Shown: positions 31,027 through 40,579, counted from the first letter of the stretch. The stretch: DNA of 64,000 bases from UMGS755 sp045590535 (GCA_045590535.1 JAZNRE010000023.1:1-64000); one strand, 5' to 3'. Numbers and translations: made by a program. The notes: generated from the sequence alone by a model not told the origin.

Positions 31027-32133
31027 ATGAATGAAAAAAACAGTATTTTTATTATATTTTCCTTTGTGGTTGCTTTAATTATTTCTTATGCCACTACGCC
31101 TCTAGCTCAAAAGCTCTCGTTTAAAATTGGCGCCGTAGATGTCCCGAAAGATAATCGTCGGATGCACAAAGAGCCGAAAGCTCTCTTGGGTGGTTTGGCT
31201 ATTTTTTATGGTTTTTTAATCAGTGTTCTTTGCTTTGGTGACTTTTTCCTGCCAAATGGCCGGCTTAACATGAGCCTGGCCGGCATTTTGCTTGGCAGTG
31301 TTATCATGGTGATTTTGGGCGTATTTGATGATATTAAGCCGCGCTCGGCATGGCTTAAACTTTTGATTCAATTGGTGGCGGCAGCCATTCCTGTTTGTTT
31401 GGGTGTGCGTGTTTTTGCGGTTACCAATCCCTTTACCGATGTGTTGATTACTTTGCCCGCATGGGTTTCTTATTTAGGCAGCATCCTCTGGATTGCCGGC
31501 GTGACCAATGCGGTGAATCTTATTGACGGATTAGACGGTTTGGCGGCGGGTGTTTCTTCTATTGCAGCCATTGCGCTTTTATCCGTTTTGCTGATTGAAC
31601 ACAGCTTTTCCATTACGCTTTTGGTTATGACGGCGGCGTTGGCAGGTGCATGCTTTGGCTTTTTGCCTTATAACTTTAACCCGGCCAAATTATTTATGGG
31701 TGATACAGGCGCAACCTTTTTGGGTTATATTTTGGCCTGCATCTCCATTCAGGGTCCCTTTAAGACCTATGTGGCGTTCACTGTTCCCCTTTTGGTGCTG
31801 GGGTTGCCTATTTTTGACACCTTATTTGCCATTATCCGTCGCTTGCTTAAGGGTCAGCCAATTATGGCGCCGGATAGAGGACATTTGCATCATCGGTTGA
31901 TTGACAGAGGCTTTTCTCATAAAAAAACGGTTATCATTTTATATGGCCTGTCCGCCGTGCTGGCGATTAGTGCCATTGTGATGTTGTTGACAGATATTAC
32001 CCGCGCTCTTATCCTGCTTGTTTCGGTGGTTGTTGTTGGTTTATTTGCCTTCACTTTAACCGGTCGTTCCCACGATGAAGCAGAGAACAAAAAAGATGGG
32101 GAAGAAAAAACTGAAAATACAGAAAAACAGTAA
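31027..32133 (+). CDS. Undecaprenyl-phosphate GlcNAc-1-phosphate transferase (TagO/WecA-like)
   Basis: The 368-residue polytopic membrane enzyme should move GlcNAc-1-phosphate from UDP-GlcNAc to undecaprenyl phosphate, the first step of teichoic-acid or other wall-polymer synthesis. Family motifs are present: GVFDDIKPRS, NAVNLIDGLDGLAAG, LFMGDTGATFLG and DRGHLHHRL. The ATG at 31027 is chosen because GAAAGGA lies upstream; an in-frame ATG at 31006 overlaps that site. UDP-GlcNAc 2-epimerase follows, consistent with a ManNAc-containing linkage unit, to which SLH proteins could also bind. Confidence 0.9.
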   Translation: MNEKNSIFIIFSFVVALIISYATTPLAQKLSFKIGAVDVPKDNRRMHKEPKALLGGLAIFYGFLISVLCFGDFFLPNGRLNMSLAGILLGSVIMVILGVFDDIKPRSAWLKLLIQLVAAAIPVCLGVRVFAVTNPFTDVLITLPAWVSYLGSILWIAGVTNAVNLIDGLDGLAAGVSSIAAIALLSVLLIEHSFSITLLVMTAALAGACFGFLPYNFNPAKLFMGDTGATFLGYILACISIQGPFKTYVAFTVPLLVLGLPIFDTLFAIIRRLLKGQPIMAPDRGHLHHRLIDRGFSHKKTVIILYGLSAVLAISAIVMLLTDITRALILLVSVVVVGLFAFTLTGRSHDEAENKKDGEEKTENTEKQ

Positions 32134-32163
32134 ATCGAAATTGCTCTTATGATGGAGGTTTCT

Positions 32164-33315
32164 ATGGAAAAAATTAAGGTAATGACCGTTTTTGGCACAC
32201 GCCCTGAAGCGATTAAAATGGCACCTTTGGTTAAAGAACTGGAAAAGCGTGACGAGATTGAATCCATTGTTTGCGTAACGGCGCAGCACAGACAAATGCT
32301 TGACCAGGTTTTAGAGCGGTTTTCCATTATCCCCCAATATGATTTAAATATTATGCAAGAACGGCAAACCTTGTCTTCTATTACATCCCGCGCCCTGACC
32401 GGTCTTGAAGAAGTGATGCATGAGAGTGCTCCGGACATTGTTTTGGTTCACGGCGACACATCCACCACCTTTGCCGGTGCTCTGGCGGCGTTTTACTGCA
32501 AAATTCAGGTGGGTCATGTGGAGGCAGGTCTTAGAACCTATGACAAATACTCTCCCTACCCTGAAGAAATGAACCGTAAGCTGACAACGGCACTGACGGA
32601 TTTATACTTTGCACCCACAGCAAACAACCGGGACAATCTTTTAAAGGAAATGGTGCCGGCGGACAAGATTTTTGTAACAGGTAACACCGTTATTGACGCA
32701 GTGCGTCACACCGTTACATCCGATTATACCTTCCAGACAGAAGCTTTGCAAAAAATTGATTTTTCCGTTGGTCGCGTGGTTTTGTTAACTGCCCACAGAC
32801 GAGAGAATTTGGGCGAACCTTTAAAACGGATTTTGACTGCTGTTCGCCGCATGGTAGATGCACATGAGGATGTTCAGGTCATCTATCCTGTGCATTTAAA
32901 CCCTGCCGTACGGGATACGGCCAAGGCTATCTTGGGCGGCCATGACCGAATTCATTTAATTGACCCTGTTGATGTGGAAGAATTGCATAACTTAATGAAT
33001 CGTTGCTATTTTGTTATGACCGATTCAGGCGGCTTGCAGGAAGAAGCGCCCTCGTTAGGGAAACCGGTGCTTGTTTTGCGGTCCGAAACCGAAAGACCGG
33101 AAGCCGTTTATGCCGGCACGGTTAAAATTGCCGGAACCGATGAAGAGGTTATCTTCTCAATGGCAGAAGAACTTTTAAACGACGATGAGGCCTATAGCAA
33201 CATGAGCCGTGCGGTGAATCCTTATGGCGATGGCAACGCATCAAAGCGTATTGTTGATGCCATTTTGTATGCCTTTGGTCGCAAACAAGAAAAGCCTGCC
33301 GACTGGCTAGTTTAA
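32164..33315 (+). CDS. wecB: UDP-N-acetylglucosamine 2-epimerase (non-hydrolysing)
   Basis: The 383-residue enzyme interconverts UDP-GlcNAc and UDP-ManNAc. Typical motifs are TVFGTRPEAIKMAPLV at the N-terminus, VHGDTSTTFAGALAAFY, GHVEAGLRT, and MTDSGGLQEEAPSLGKPVLVLR near the C-terminus. GGAGG at 32154-32158 places the start at the ATG at 32164. It is co-transcribed with the TagO/WecA-like gene, supplying ManNAc for the wall-polymer linkage unit. Confidence 0.96.
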   Translation: MEKIKVMTVFGTRPEAIKMAPLVKELEKRDEIESIVCVTAQHRQMLDQVLERFSIIPQYDLNIMQERQTLSSITSRALTGLEEVMHESAPDIVLVHGDTSTTFAGALAAFYCKIQVGHVEAGLRTYDKYSPYPEEMNRKLTTALTDLYFAPTANNRDNLLKEMVPADKIFVTGNTVIDAVRHTVTSDYTFQTEALQKIDFSVGRVVLLTAHRRENLGEPLKRILTAVRRMVDAHEDVQVIYPVHLNPAVRDTAKAILGGHDRIHLIDPVDVEELHNLMNRCYFVMTDSGGLQEEAPSLGKPVLVLRSETERPEAVYAGTVKIAGTDEEVIFSMAEELLNDDEAYSNMSRAVNPYGDGNASKRIVDAILYAFGRKQEKPADWLV

Positions 33316-33333
33316 TACCTTGTGATACATGTG

Positions 33334-33360
33334 TAAAACCGCGTTTATGCGCGGTTTTAC
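33334..33360 (+). terminator. Terminator after wecB
   Basis: TAAAACCGCG pairs with CGCGGTTTTA across a short loop. The T tract is inside the 3' arm. Confidence 0.75.
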
Positions 33361-33402
33361 TTATGAAATATTTATTTCCTTTACCTTTAAGGAGTGATTT
33401 TT

Positions 33403-34758
33403 GTGGAAAAAATAAATGCTTTTTTAGATAACAACCGAGAAAACATGATCAAGATGCTTTCTGAATGGATCAGCATTCCCAGTATAGTGGAGGAGAGTGC
33501 AGATACCAATAAACCTTACGGTGATGCCTGCGCGGATATGATGTCTCGGGCAATGCAGGATGCGAAAGCCCTTGGTTTTACCCTGTGTAACAACCATGAG
33601 AATCACATTATTACCGTTGACTTAAACGACGATGAAACAAAGCTGGGTGTTGCCTGCCATTTGGATGTTGTTGAGGCCAATCCCCAGCACTGGACAACAG
33701 ACCCGTGGAAAGCAGAAGTGATTGACAACCGCATTTATGGCAGAGGTGCCAGCGACAACAAAGGTGCCGGTGTAGCCGCCTTGTTTGCTCTTGCGGCTTT
33801 AAAGCATGCAGGCAAAAAGGGAAACATCCGTCTTTATTTTGGCAGTGCTGAAGAGGTTGGCAGCCCTTGTTTTCGTTATTACACGGCAAATTATGTTAAA
33901 AAAGAGGACCTGCCGCTCATTGTTGTGCCTGATGCCAGTGACATTGTTTATGGTGAGTGGGGCATGCTAAAGGCGGGCATTCATGGTACCTTTACACAAA
34001 CAGGCACAAAACAGCTTGTGAGCCTTTCAAGCGGTGAAGCCTTTAACATCATTCCCGGAACGGCAACTGCGGTGGTTAGCGGCATTACGGATGCGGAAGT
34101 GGAAGCACTGCAGCAACGCTATGACTTTAAGGCGACACGAGAAGGGGACCGGGTAACGGTTTTTGTTGAAGGCGTTAGTTGCCATTCGTCACAACCTCAA
34201 TTGGGTGACAACGCGGCAATTAAACTGCTTAACATTTTAACCGCACTGCCTTTAGATAGTGATGTGGCCACTATGCTTAAGGGCATAAAAGAATTATACA
34301 CCCAGTCACCAAGCTATATCAGCCAAAATGTTCAACAAGGTTTGCTAACCTTTTCATTAACGGGTTTATTCTTTGAAGATGGTGCTTTAAGCACCCTTCA
34401 CGATTCCCGCTATTCCTATGATGTTTCAGGGGAACAAATTCGAAACGAAATGCAGAAAAAATGTGAAGAAATGCAGTGCGGTGTCGAGTTTCCACTGATT
34501 AAAGAACCCCATCTTGTTGATAAAAACTCGCCCTTTATTCAAAAGCTTTGCAAAATCTATGAAGACTTTACAAATGAAAAAAGCCGTGTTATCGAGATGC
34601 GCGCCGTGACTTACGCTTCACAAATGATTAACGGCGTGGCATTTGGACAGTTTGAGGGGGAAAATATTCATTCCCATAACGAATACATTTCTATTGAAAA
34701 CCTTATGAAAACAGCCAAACTCTTAGCCTTAACCATGTATGAATTTTTAGAAGATTAA
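33403..34758 (+). CDS. M20 family dipeptidase (PepV-like)
   Basis: The 451-residue zinc metallopeptidase starts at the GTG at 33403 after AAGGAG. Metal and catalytic residues are visible: His and Asp in VACHLDVVEA, Asp in GRGASDNKGAG, the Glu pair in GSAEEVGSP, and a late His in HSHNEYIS. A dimerisation/lid domain lies between. The length and IHSHNEY ending fit the PepV/Sapep dipeptidase branch, which trims small peptides. It is a single gene with its own RBS after the wecB terminator. Confidence 0.9.
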   Translation: MEKINAFLDNNRENMIKMLSEWISIPSIVEESADTNKPYGDACADMMSRAMQDAKALGFTLCNNHENHIITVDLNDDETKLGVACHLDVVEANPQHWTTDPWKAEVIDNRIYGRGASDNKGAGVAALFALAALKHAGKKGNIRLYFGSAEEVGSPCFRYYTANYVKKEDLPLIVVPDASDIVYGEWGMLKAGIHGTFTQTGTKQLVSLSSGEAFNIIPGTATAVVSGITDAEVEALQQRYDFKATREGDRVTVFVEGVSCHSSQPQLGDNAAIKLLNILTALPLDSDVATMLKGIKELYTQSPSYISQNVQQGLLTFSLTGLFFEDGALSTLHDSRYSYDVSGEQIRNEMQKKCEEMQCGVEFPLIKEPHLVDKNSPFIQKLCKIYEDFTNEKSRVIEMRAVTYASQMINGVAFGQFEGENIHSHNEYISIENLMKTAKLLALTMYEFLED

Positions 34759-34908
34759 GCCATTGCTGAATATAGGAGATATAAATGAAAACGAGGGTAA
34801 GAATTTTCACATCATAAAGAGATGCTTTTATGATTATTTAGTTGATGAAAAGACAAATTTATACAAAAGTGTTTAAAATATTAGAAATTTAAGAAAGGAT
34901 TGATTTAA

Positions 34909-35361
34909 ATGATTTTAGACATCTTAAACAATGCGAAAATGTATGAATCTCTGCATCCCGGTTTTGCCAAAGCTTTTGCGTTTTTGCGCGCGGCACAGGA
35001 TGGATTGCCGGAGGTGGGACGCTATGAAATTGACGGCGACAAAGTGTTTGCCCTGGTACAAAAATATGACACCGTTCCGGCAGAAGAAGCAAAATGGGAA
35101 GCGCACAAAAAATACATTGACATTCAGTTTGTTTATGACGGCTCCGAAATAATTGGATGGGACACCATCTCCAATTTGCCGGAAGGGGAGACCTTTATTG
35201 AAGAAAAGGATAGCTACCGCTATCACGCCCCGTCGGCAACGCCGTTAATTTTGCACAGTGGCATGTTTGCCATTTTATATCCCCAGGATTTGCATCGCCC
35301 CAAGGAACTGTTTGAAACCGCTTCACCTGTTGTGAAAATTGTGGTTAAAGTTTTATTATAA
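34909..35361 (+). CDS. YhcH/YjgK/YiaL family protein
   Basis: The 150-residue cupin-like protein is from the DUF386 family. Conserved residues include the His/Asp pattern of WEAHKKYIDIQFVYDG and the metal-site PQDLHRPK. Relatives are found in sialic-acid or ManNAc catabolism clusters and as the small subunit linked to Ebg beta-galactosidase; the exact reaction is uncertain. It is monocistronic here. The 150 bases upstream hold a 10-codon open frame with RBS (34791) that looks like noise. Confidence 0.85.
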   Translation: MILDILNNAKMYESLHPGFAKAFAFLRAAQDGLPEVGRYEIDGDKVFALVQKYDTVPAEEAKWEAHKKYIDIQFVYDGSEIIGWDTISNLPEGETFIEEKDSYRYHAPSATPLILHSGMFAILYPQDLHRPKELFETASPVVKIVVKVLL

Positions 35362-35373
35362 AATATGAAATGA

Positions 35374-35408
35374 TGGCTGTTTGCCTTTGGCAGACAGCCA
35401 ATTTTTTT
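35374..35408 (+). terminator. Terminator after YhcH gene
   Basis: TGGCTGTTTGCC pairs with GGCAGACAGCCA, followed by AATTTTTTT. Confidence 0.85.
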
Positions 35409-35500
35409 GGCAATTTATAGTGTTTGCTTTAAAAAATTGTGTGGATATGTCATGATGGCGTATTTCTTCACTTATTTTGTGAAAAATAAGGATATAGATA

Positions 35501-35530
35501 TTGCTTTTTTATATATGTATATGATATAAT
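35501..35530 (+). promoter_or_regulatory. Promoter of ATP synthase operon
   Basis: TTGCTT (35501-35506) and TATAAT (35525-35530) with an 18-base spacer, 64 bases before the atpI-like gene. Confidence 0.65.
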
Positions 35531-35593
35531 ATATGATATTCTTGGTAAGTGTTGGCATTTTTGTTTTAAAGAGGAAAAAAGGGGCTGAAAAAT

Positions 35594-35995
35594 ATGCTGA
35601 AAGCAGATAAAACCGTTATCAAAGAGACAAAATACATTGCCGTATGCGTATTGATTTTAAGCGCCTTAATGCAAGCGGTTTTTCTTGTGCTTTCCCGTTG
35701 GGATTATCAGGTGTTGCTTGGCAACCTGTTAACAGGCAGCGCCATGATTTTAAATTTCTTTTTTATGGGACTGGCGGTTCAAAAGGCAGTCCAGTGTGAC
35801 GAAAAGGAAGCACGGAAAATTATGCAGAATTCGCAAACCCTTCGCATGCTTTTTATAACCATTGTGGTGATTATCGGAGCCACAGTGCCTTGCTTTTCCA
35901 TTATAGCAGTTATCATTCCTTTCTTTTTCCCACGCATAGGCATTATGTTCAGGCCTTTGTGGAAGGATAAGAGGGAATCCGGTCAGGAGGTGTGA
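35594..35995 (+). CDS. atpI: ATP synthase subunit I-like membrane protein
   Basis: The 133-residue protein has four hydrophobic segments and stands at the head of the atp operon. Both features match AtpI, which helps assemble the c-ring. Sequence conservation in this family is low, so position carries much of the weight. Its stop overlaps an in-frame GTG, and the real atpB start is just after it. Confidence 0.75.
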   Translation: MLKADKTVIKETKYIAVCVLILSALMQAVFLVLSRWDYQVLLGNLLTGSAMILNFFFMGLAVQKAVQCDEKEARKIMQNSQTLRMLFITIVVIIGATVPCFSIIAVIIPFFFPRIGIMFRPLWKDKRESGQEV

Positions 35996-35997
35996 CA

Positions 35998-36891
35998 TTG
36001 GAGCAACAAAACCGCCAATTTAAAATTGTGGATACTTTGTATCTTTTGATGATGATTTTGCCTATTCTATTTTTGATTGTTCTTGAGATTTTAACCAGCC
36101 CTGCCATAACGGGCATTAGCATTTCAGGCGCCAGGATTTATTTTAAGGTGCCCATGCCCATACAGGATTTGGTTATTACAGAGGCACAAATTAACTCATG
36201 GTTTGTTATCATTTCGATTGTTGGTCTTTGCCTGTATTTGACACACGGTCTTAAAACGCAAAACATTCTTCGTCGTCAGCATTTGGCGGAGTGGATTGTT
36301 GAGAAGGTAGAAAAACTGGTTCATGACAATATGGGAGATTACTTTGCAGGCTTTGGTCCCTTTATTGCTTCCATTATAGCTATATCGGCCTTTTCGAGCC
36401 TCATGGCTTTGTGTGGACTGTTTCCGCCAACATCAGATATCAATGTGGTTGCCGGCTGGGCGATACTCGTATTTTTGCTTATTACTTATTATAAGCTAAA
36501 GGGCGGTGTGCTGAATTATTTAAAAGGTTTTACCGAACCCATCTTTGTTATGGCACCCTTAAATGTTTTGGGTGAAATTGCAACGCCGGTTTCAATGGCC
36601 TTTCGTCATTACGGCAATGTCATTTCGGGCACAGTTATTTCTGTGCTGGTAGCGGCGGCGCTGCAAGGGCTTTCGGCCATGGTTTTGGGATGGCTGCCGG
36701 GATTTTTGGGTGAAATTCCGTTCTTGCAGGTGGGCGTCCCCGCTATTTTGTCGGTCTACTTTGATGTATTCAGCGGCTGCATGCAGGCCTATATCTTTGC
36801 TATGCTGACCATGCTGAACATAGCCGGCGCTTTTCCCCAGGAAGAATATGAAAAAAGAAGACAGAAAAAATTATTAAAAGCAAAAATTTAA
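35998..36891 (+). CDS. atpB: F0F1 ATP synthase subunit a
   Basis: The 297-residue membrane subunit forms the ion half-channels against the c-ring. The essential Arg lies in GEIATPVSMAFRHYGN, and six or so transmembrane segments are visible. The start is probably the TTG at 35998, 7 bases after AGGAGG (35985-35990); the GTG at 35992 is too close to that site. It is longer than the E. coli protein because of an N-terminal extension of about 60 residues. Confidence 0.93.
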   Translation: MEQQNRQFKIVDTLYLLMMILPILFLIVLEILTSPAITGISISGARIYFKVPMPIQDLVITEAQINSWFVIISIVGLCLYLTHGLKTQNILRRQHLAEWIVEKVEKLVHDNMGDYFAGFGPFIASIIAISAFSSLMALCGLFPPTSDINVVAGWAILVFLLITYYKLKGGVLNYLKGFTEPIFVMAPLNVLGEIATPVSMAFRHYGNVISGTVISVLVAAALQGLSAMVLGWLPGFLGEIPFLQVGVPAILSVYFDVFSGCMQAYIFAMLTMLNIAGAFPQEEYEKRRQKKLLKAKI

Positions 36892-36926
36892 ATTTAAAAA
36901 TAATAAAAATATACGGAGGTATTATC

Positions 36927-37208
36927 ATGGAAATCGCAGTAGGTATTATTTTAGGATGTTGTGCACTTGGCGCAGGTATTTGCATGGGTATTGGTGCTAT
37001 CGGACCCGGTATTGGTGAAGGTAATGCTGTATCAAAAGCTTGTGAAGCCATCGGCCGTCAGCCCGAAAGCAAGGGTGATGTAACCAGCACCATGATTATG
37101 GGTTGTGCCATTGCCGAAACAACCGGTATTTATGCATTGGTTATCGCAATTCTTTTAATTTTCGTTGCGCCCAGCAGCTTTGTTGGACTTCTTAAAAGCT
37201 TTCTTTAA
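36927..37208 (+). CDS. atpE: F0F1 ATP synthase subunit c (Na+-type signature)
   Basis: The 93-residue hairpin protein forms the rotor ring. Helix 1 has GIGAIGPGIGEGNAV and helix 2 GCAIAETTGIYALVIA. By alignment to the Ilyobacter tartaricus Na+ subunit from memory, Glu31 stands where Gln32 binds Na+, Glu64 is the main carboxylate, Thr65 replaces Ser66, and Tyr69 matches Tyr70. Glu at both positions is the two-carboxylate arrangement reported for Fusobacterium nucleatum. This suggests Na+ coupling. RBS CGGAGG is present. Confidence 0.95.
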   Translation: MEIAVGIILGCCALGAGICMGIGAIGPGIGEGNAVSKACEAIGRQPESKGDVTSTMIMGCAIAETTGIYALVIAILLIFVAPSSFVGLLKSFL

Positions 37209-37235
37209 TCACAATAGTTAAACGGAGAGATTAAA

Positions 37236-37754
37236 ATGATACAATCGTTAGATGTCATATCTGTCAATTTGTGGCAAATACTGATTTCTCTTGCTAATCT
37301 TTTAATACTTTTTACGCTTGTTAAAAAGTTTTTATTCGGCCCCGTCAAAAATGTTATGGCAAAGCGCCAGGCAGAGATTGACGAAAAGTATACGGCCGCC
37401 TACGAGGCTGCTGATGCTGCGGCGCAGGATAAAAAAGAATGGGAAGAGAAATTGCAGGGTGCTGCCGTAGAAGCCCAGGGTATTTTATCTTCTGCTTCTG
37501 AAAATGCGAAACATCGTGGCGAAAAAATTCTGTTAGCGGCAAAAGAACGGGCAGAAGGCATTCTTCGTCAGGCTGAAGCTGAAGCAGAGCTTGAACGCAA
37601 AAAGGCAATTGACGGAATTAAACGCGAAATTGTTGAAGTGTCAGGTGCTCTTACCGAAAAGATGCTTGAGCGTGAAATCAACACAAAGGATCATCGCAAT
37701 TTGATTGATTCCTTTATCGAAAAGATAGGTGATAGCGATGACGGAGATAGGTAA
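37236..37754 (+). CDS. atpF: F0F1 ATP synthase subunit b
   Basis: The 172-residue peripheral-stalk subunit has one N-terminal membrane helix (LWQILISLANLLILFTLV) and a long charged coiled-coil (about 45-165, rich in Ala, Glu and Lys). It begins 27 bases after atpE and overlaps the start of atpH by 17 bases. Confidence 0.93.
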   Translation: MIQSLDVISVNLWQILISLANLLILFTLVKKFLFGPVKNVMAKRQAEIDEKYTAAYEAADAAAQDKKEWEEKLQGAAVEAQGILSSASENAKHRGEKILLAAKERAEGILRQAEAEAELERKKAIDGIKREIVEVSGALTEKMLEREINTKDHRNLIDSFIEKIGDSDDGDR

Positions 37755-38268
37755 AGAATATGGAACAGCTCTTTTCATGCTGGCGTGTGAAAAAGAGCAA
37801 AAACATGAATATGCTGGGGCTTTAGAGACAGTTAAAAAGGTTTTTGATGAAGAGCCGGCCTATCTTGCGTTTTTGTCTTCTCCTGCCATTGGCATGAGTG
37901 AAAGGCTGGATGCCATTGTAACCGCTTTTGGCGAAAAATTGCCTGAAGATGTGGTTTCATACATGCAGTTATTGTGCGAAAAAGGGCGTATTCCTTGCTT
38001 TTATGATTCGGTTACAGAGTATAATAAGCTGTTTGATGAATCGGAACGGGTTTTGAGTGCCAAAATTACCAGTGCAGTAGAATTAACAGACGATGAAAAG
38101 CAAAAGCTTAAAGAGAAACTTGAAGAAAAATGCAAAACAGCTGTCACAATGGAATTTTTCATTGATGAAACCCTTATGGGCGGTATAGTTGCAGAAGTTG
38201 ACGGCAAGGTGCTGGATGGCAGCTTGCGCAGTCGTTTGCGGGATATTAAGGATGTGATAAATACATGA
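37738..38268 (+). CDS. atpH: F0F1 ATP synthase subunit delta
   Basis: The 176-residue stalk subunit links b to the top of F1. The N-terminal helical domain begins TEIGKEYGTALFMLA, and the C-terminal part has the family's MGGIVAEVDGKVLDGSLRSRL. The ATG at 37738 (RBS ATAGGTG) is chosen over a GTG at 37729. It overlaps atpF and, by 4 bases, atpA, a sign of translational coupling. Confidence 0.93.
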   Translation: MTEIGKEYGTALFMLACEKEQKHEYAGALETVKKVFDEEPAYLAFLSSPAIGMSERLDAIVTAFGEKLPEDVVSYMQLLCEKGRIPCFYDSVTEYNKLFDESERVLSAKITSAVELTDDEKQKLKEKLEEKCKTAVTMEFFIDETLMGGIVAEVDGKVLDGSLRSRLRDIKDVINT

Positions 38269-39758
38269 ACACAAGACCTGAAGAAATCAGTAATATCATA
38301 AAAGAACAAATTAAAAATTATAAATCACGGATTGAAATGAAAGAGACCGGCGTCGTTATTCTAGTTGGTGACGGCATTGCCCGTGTTCATGGCCTTCGCG
38401 AATGTATGGCCAGCGAACTTTTAGAGTTTGAAGACGGCAGCTTTGGCATGGCGCAAAACCTGGAAGAAGAAACGGTTTCGGTTGCGCTTTTATCCGATGA
38501 AAACGATATCCGTGAAGGCACAAAAGTGAGCCGCACAGGCCGCGTTGTTTCTGTGCCTGTTGGTGAAGCTCTTTTGGGCAGAGTTGTCGGCGCTTTGGGT
38601 AATCCCATTGACGGAAAAGGTCCCATTGCCACAACCGAAATTCGTCCCATTGAGTCTGATGCACCGGGCATTATTGAGCGCCAGAGCGTTTCTGTGCCTC
38701 TGCAGACAGGTATTAAGGCCATCGACAGCATGATTCCCATTGGTCGCGGTCAGCGTGAGCTGATTATCGGTGACAGACAAACCGGTAAAACCGAAATTGC
38801 AATTGACACCATTATTAACCAAAAGAACACAGGTGTTATCTGTATCTATGTTGCCATTGGCCAGAAAAACTCTTCCGTTGTGCAGCTTGCCAATCAGCTT
38901 TCTAAAATGGGCGCTATGGATTATACCATCATTGTGTCTGCTTCGGCTTCCGAAACAGCACCCCTTCAATATGTTGCGCCTTATGCCGGTTGCGCTATGG
39001 CGGAATATTTTAGAGAGCAGGGCAGGGATGTTCTCATTATTTATGATGATTTATCAAAGCATGCCGTGGCTTACCGCGCCCTGTCTTTGTTAATCCGTCG
39101 TCCGCCGGGCCGTGAAGCTTACCCCGGTGATGTTTTCTACATTCATTCAAGACTGTTGGAAAGAGCAGCCTGCATTTCAAAGGAATATGGCGGCGGCTCC
39201 ATTACGGCCCTGCCTTTAATTGAAACCCAGGCCGGTGATGTTTCAGCCTACATTCCCACCAATGTTATTTCCATCACCGACGGCCAGATTTTCTTGGAAA
39301 CCGAGCTGTTCCATGCCGGTGTTATGCCGGCCATTAACCCCGGTATTTCTGTTAGCCGTGTGGGTGGTTCGGCCCAGCTCCGTGCTATGAAGAAGGTTTC
39401 AGGCGAATTGAAACTTTTATATTCACAATACAGAGAATTGCAGTCTTTTGCCCAGTTTGGCAGTGACTTAGATGCTGATACAAAAGCCCGTCTTGCTTTG
39501 GGTGAACGCATTGTGGAAGTTTTAAAGCAGGATAGAAACAGCCCTGTTCGTGTGGGTTGTCAGGTGGCGATTGTTTATGCCGTAATCAATGGCTATTTAA
39601 ACGATGTGGCTGTTAATAAAGTTAAAGAATATGAGCAGAATCTCTATGAAATTTTAGAGAATGAATATGCAACTCTTTTAGAGCGCTTTGAACAAGGCTA
39701 TGCAGAAGAATCTGATTTTGAAATGTTGAAGGAAGCACTTCATAAAATGCAGAGGTGA
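38265..39758 (+). CDS. atpA: F0F1 ATP synthase subunit alpha
   Basis: The 497-residue non-catalytic nucleotide-binding subunit has P-loop GDRQTGKTEIAIDTI, the ATP synthase signature region PAINPGISVSRVGGSAQ, and N-terminal beta-barrel residues VVILVGDGIARVHGL. Length is typical. It overlaps atpH by 4 bases (ATGA). Confidence 0.98.
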   Translation: MNTRPEEISNIIKEQIKNYKSRIEMKETGVVILVGDGIARVHGLRECMASELLEFEDGSFGMAQNLEEETVSVALLSDENDIREGTKVSRTGRVVSVPVGEALLGRVVGALGNPIDGKGPIATTEIRPIESDAPGIIERQSVSVPLQTGIKAIDSMIPIGRGQRELIIGDRQTGKTEIAIDTIINQKNTGVICIYVAIGQKNSSVVQLANQLSKMGAMDYTIIVSASASETAPLQYVAPYAGCAMAEYFREQGRDVLIIYDDLSKHAVAYRALSLLIRRPPGREAYPGDVFYIHSRLLERAACISKEYGGGSITALPLIETQAGDVSAYIPTNVISITDGQIFLETELFHAGVMPAINPGISVSRVGGSAQLRAMKKVSGELKLLYSQYRELQSFAQFGSDLDADTKARLALGERIVEVLKQDRNSPVRVGCQVAIVYAVINGYLNDVAVNKVKEYEQNLYEILENEYATLLERFEQGYAEESDFEMLKEALHKMQR

Positions 39759-39763
39759 TGTAA

Positions 39764-40567
39764 ATGGGCGCAGATACAAAAAAATTGAGAAGCCGCATTA
39801 AAAGCATCGACTCCACCTTGCATTTAACAAAAGCCATGGGGCTTGTGGCCTCGTCTAAAATCCGCAGAGCCACAGACACCATGAACAAAGCCAAGGAATA
39901 TATGGGTGCTCTTTCAGATGTGGTGAATATACTCACACAGTGCAGCGAATGTGCCAAAAGTCCCTATATGCTAAAACGACCGGAAGACCGGTTGTGTCTT
40001 TTGGTCATTGCCGGTGACCGAGGTCTTGCCGGGGGCTATAACGCCAATGTATTCCGCATGGAAAAGGAATCTGCAAAAGATAAGATTGTTCCTATTGGTA
40101 AAAGAGCTTGCGAGCGATATGGTGAGCCCATTCAACTTGTTGAAACCTTTAGCTATGAGCAGGCGCTTGGCATGGCCAAAGAGGTTTGCGACGGCTTTGC
40201 AAAAGGAGAATTTGACCGTGTGGCTGTTCTCTGCACAAAATATATTTCCATTATGTCTCAAGAACCGCAAATTAGACCCATTCTGCCTCTTGAGCCGGGA
40301 GAACAATCCGTTAATCGCACGGTGTTGTTTGAGCCTGACGAAACAACAATTTTAAATTCTTTGGTGTATGAATATGTTGCATCGGTGATCTATGCAGCAG
40401 TGCGGGAAAGCTATGCATCAGAGGTGGCAGCGCGGCGGTTTGCAATGGATTCGGCAGGCAAGAATGCCGAAGAAATGATGGACCGTTTACGGCTGCAGTA
40501 TAACCGCGCCAGACAGGGCGCCATCACACAAGAAATTACTGAAATTGTTGCAGGCAGCGACACATAA
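39764..40567 (+). CDS. atpG: F0F1 ATP synthase subunit gamma
   Basis: The 267-residue central rotor shaft has an N-terminal helix LRSRIKSIDSTLHLTKAMG and C-terminal helix YNRARQGAITQEITEIV, both conserved. GDRGLAGGYNANV marks the middle domain. It is slightly shorter than the usual 285 or so residues. It lies 5 bases after atpA. Confidence 0.96.
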   Translation: MGADTKKLRSRIKSIDSTLHLTKAMGLVASSKIRRATDTMNKAKEYMGALSDVVNILTQCSECAKSPYMLKRPEDRLCLLVIAGDRGLAGGYNANVFRMEKESAKDKIVPIGKRACERYGEPIQLVETFSYEQALGMAKEVCDGFAKGEFDRVAVLCTKYISIMSQEPQIRPILPLEPGEQSVNRTVLFEPDETTILNSLVYEYVASVIYAAVRESYASEVAARRFAMDSAGKNAEEMMDRLRLQYNRARQGAITQEITEIVAGSDT

Positions 40568-40579
40568 GGAGGTTAAACT

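Noticed and set aside
34791..34823. Ten-codon open frame with a good RBS upstream of the YhcH gene
   Set aside because: Too short to support as a gene and no link to an attenuator structure. It could be a remnant but nothing confirms it.
38490..38969. 159-codon minus-strand open frame inside atpA
   Set aside because: It is the shadow of a conserved ATP synthase subunit gene.
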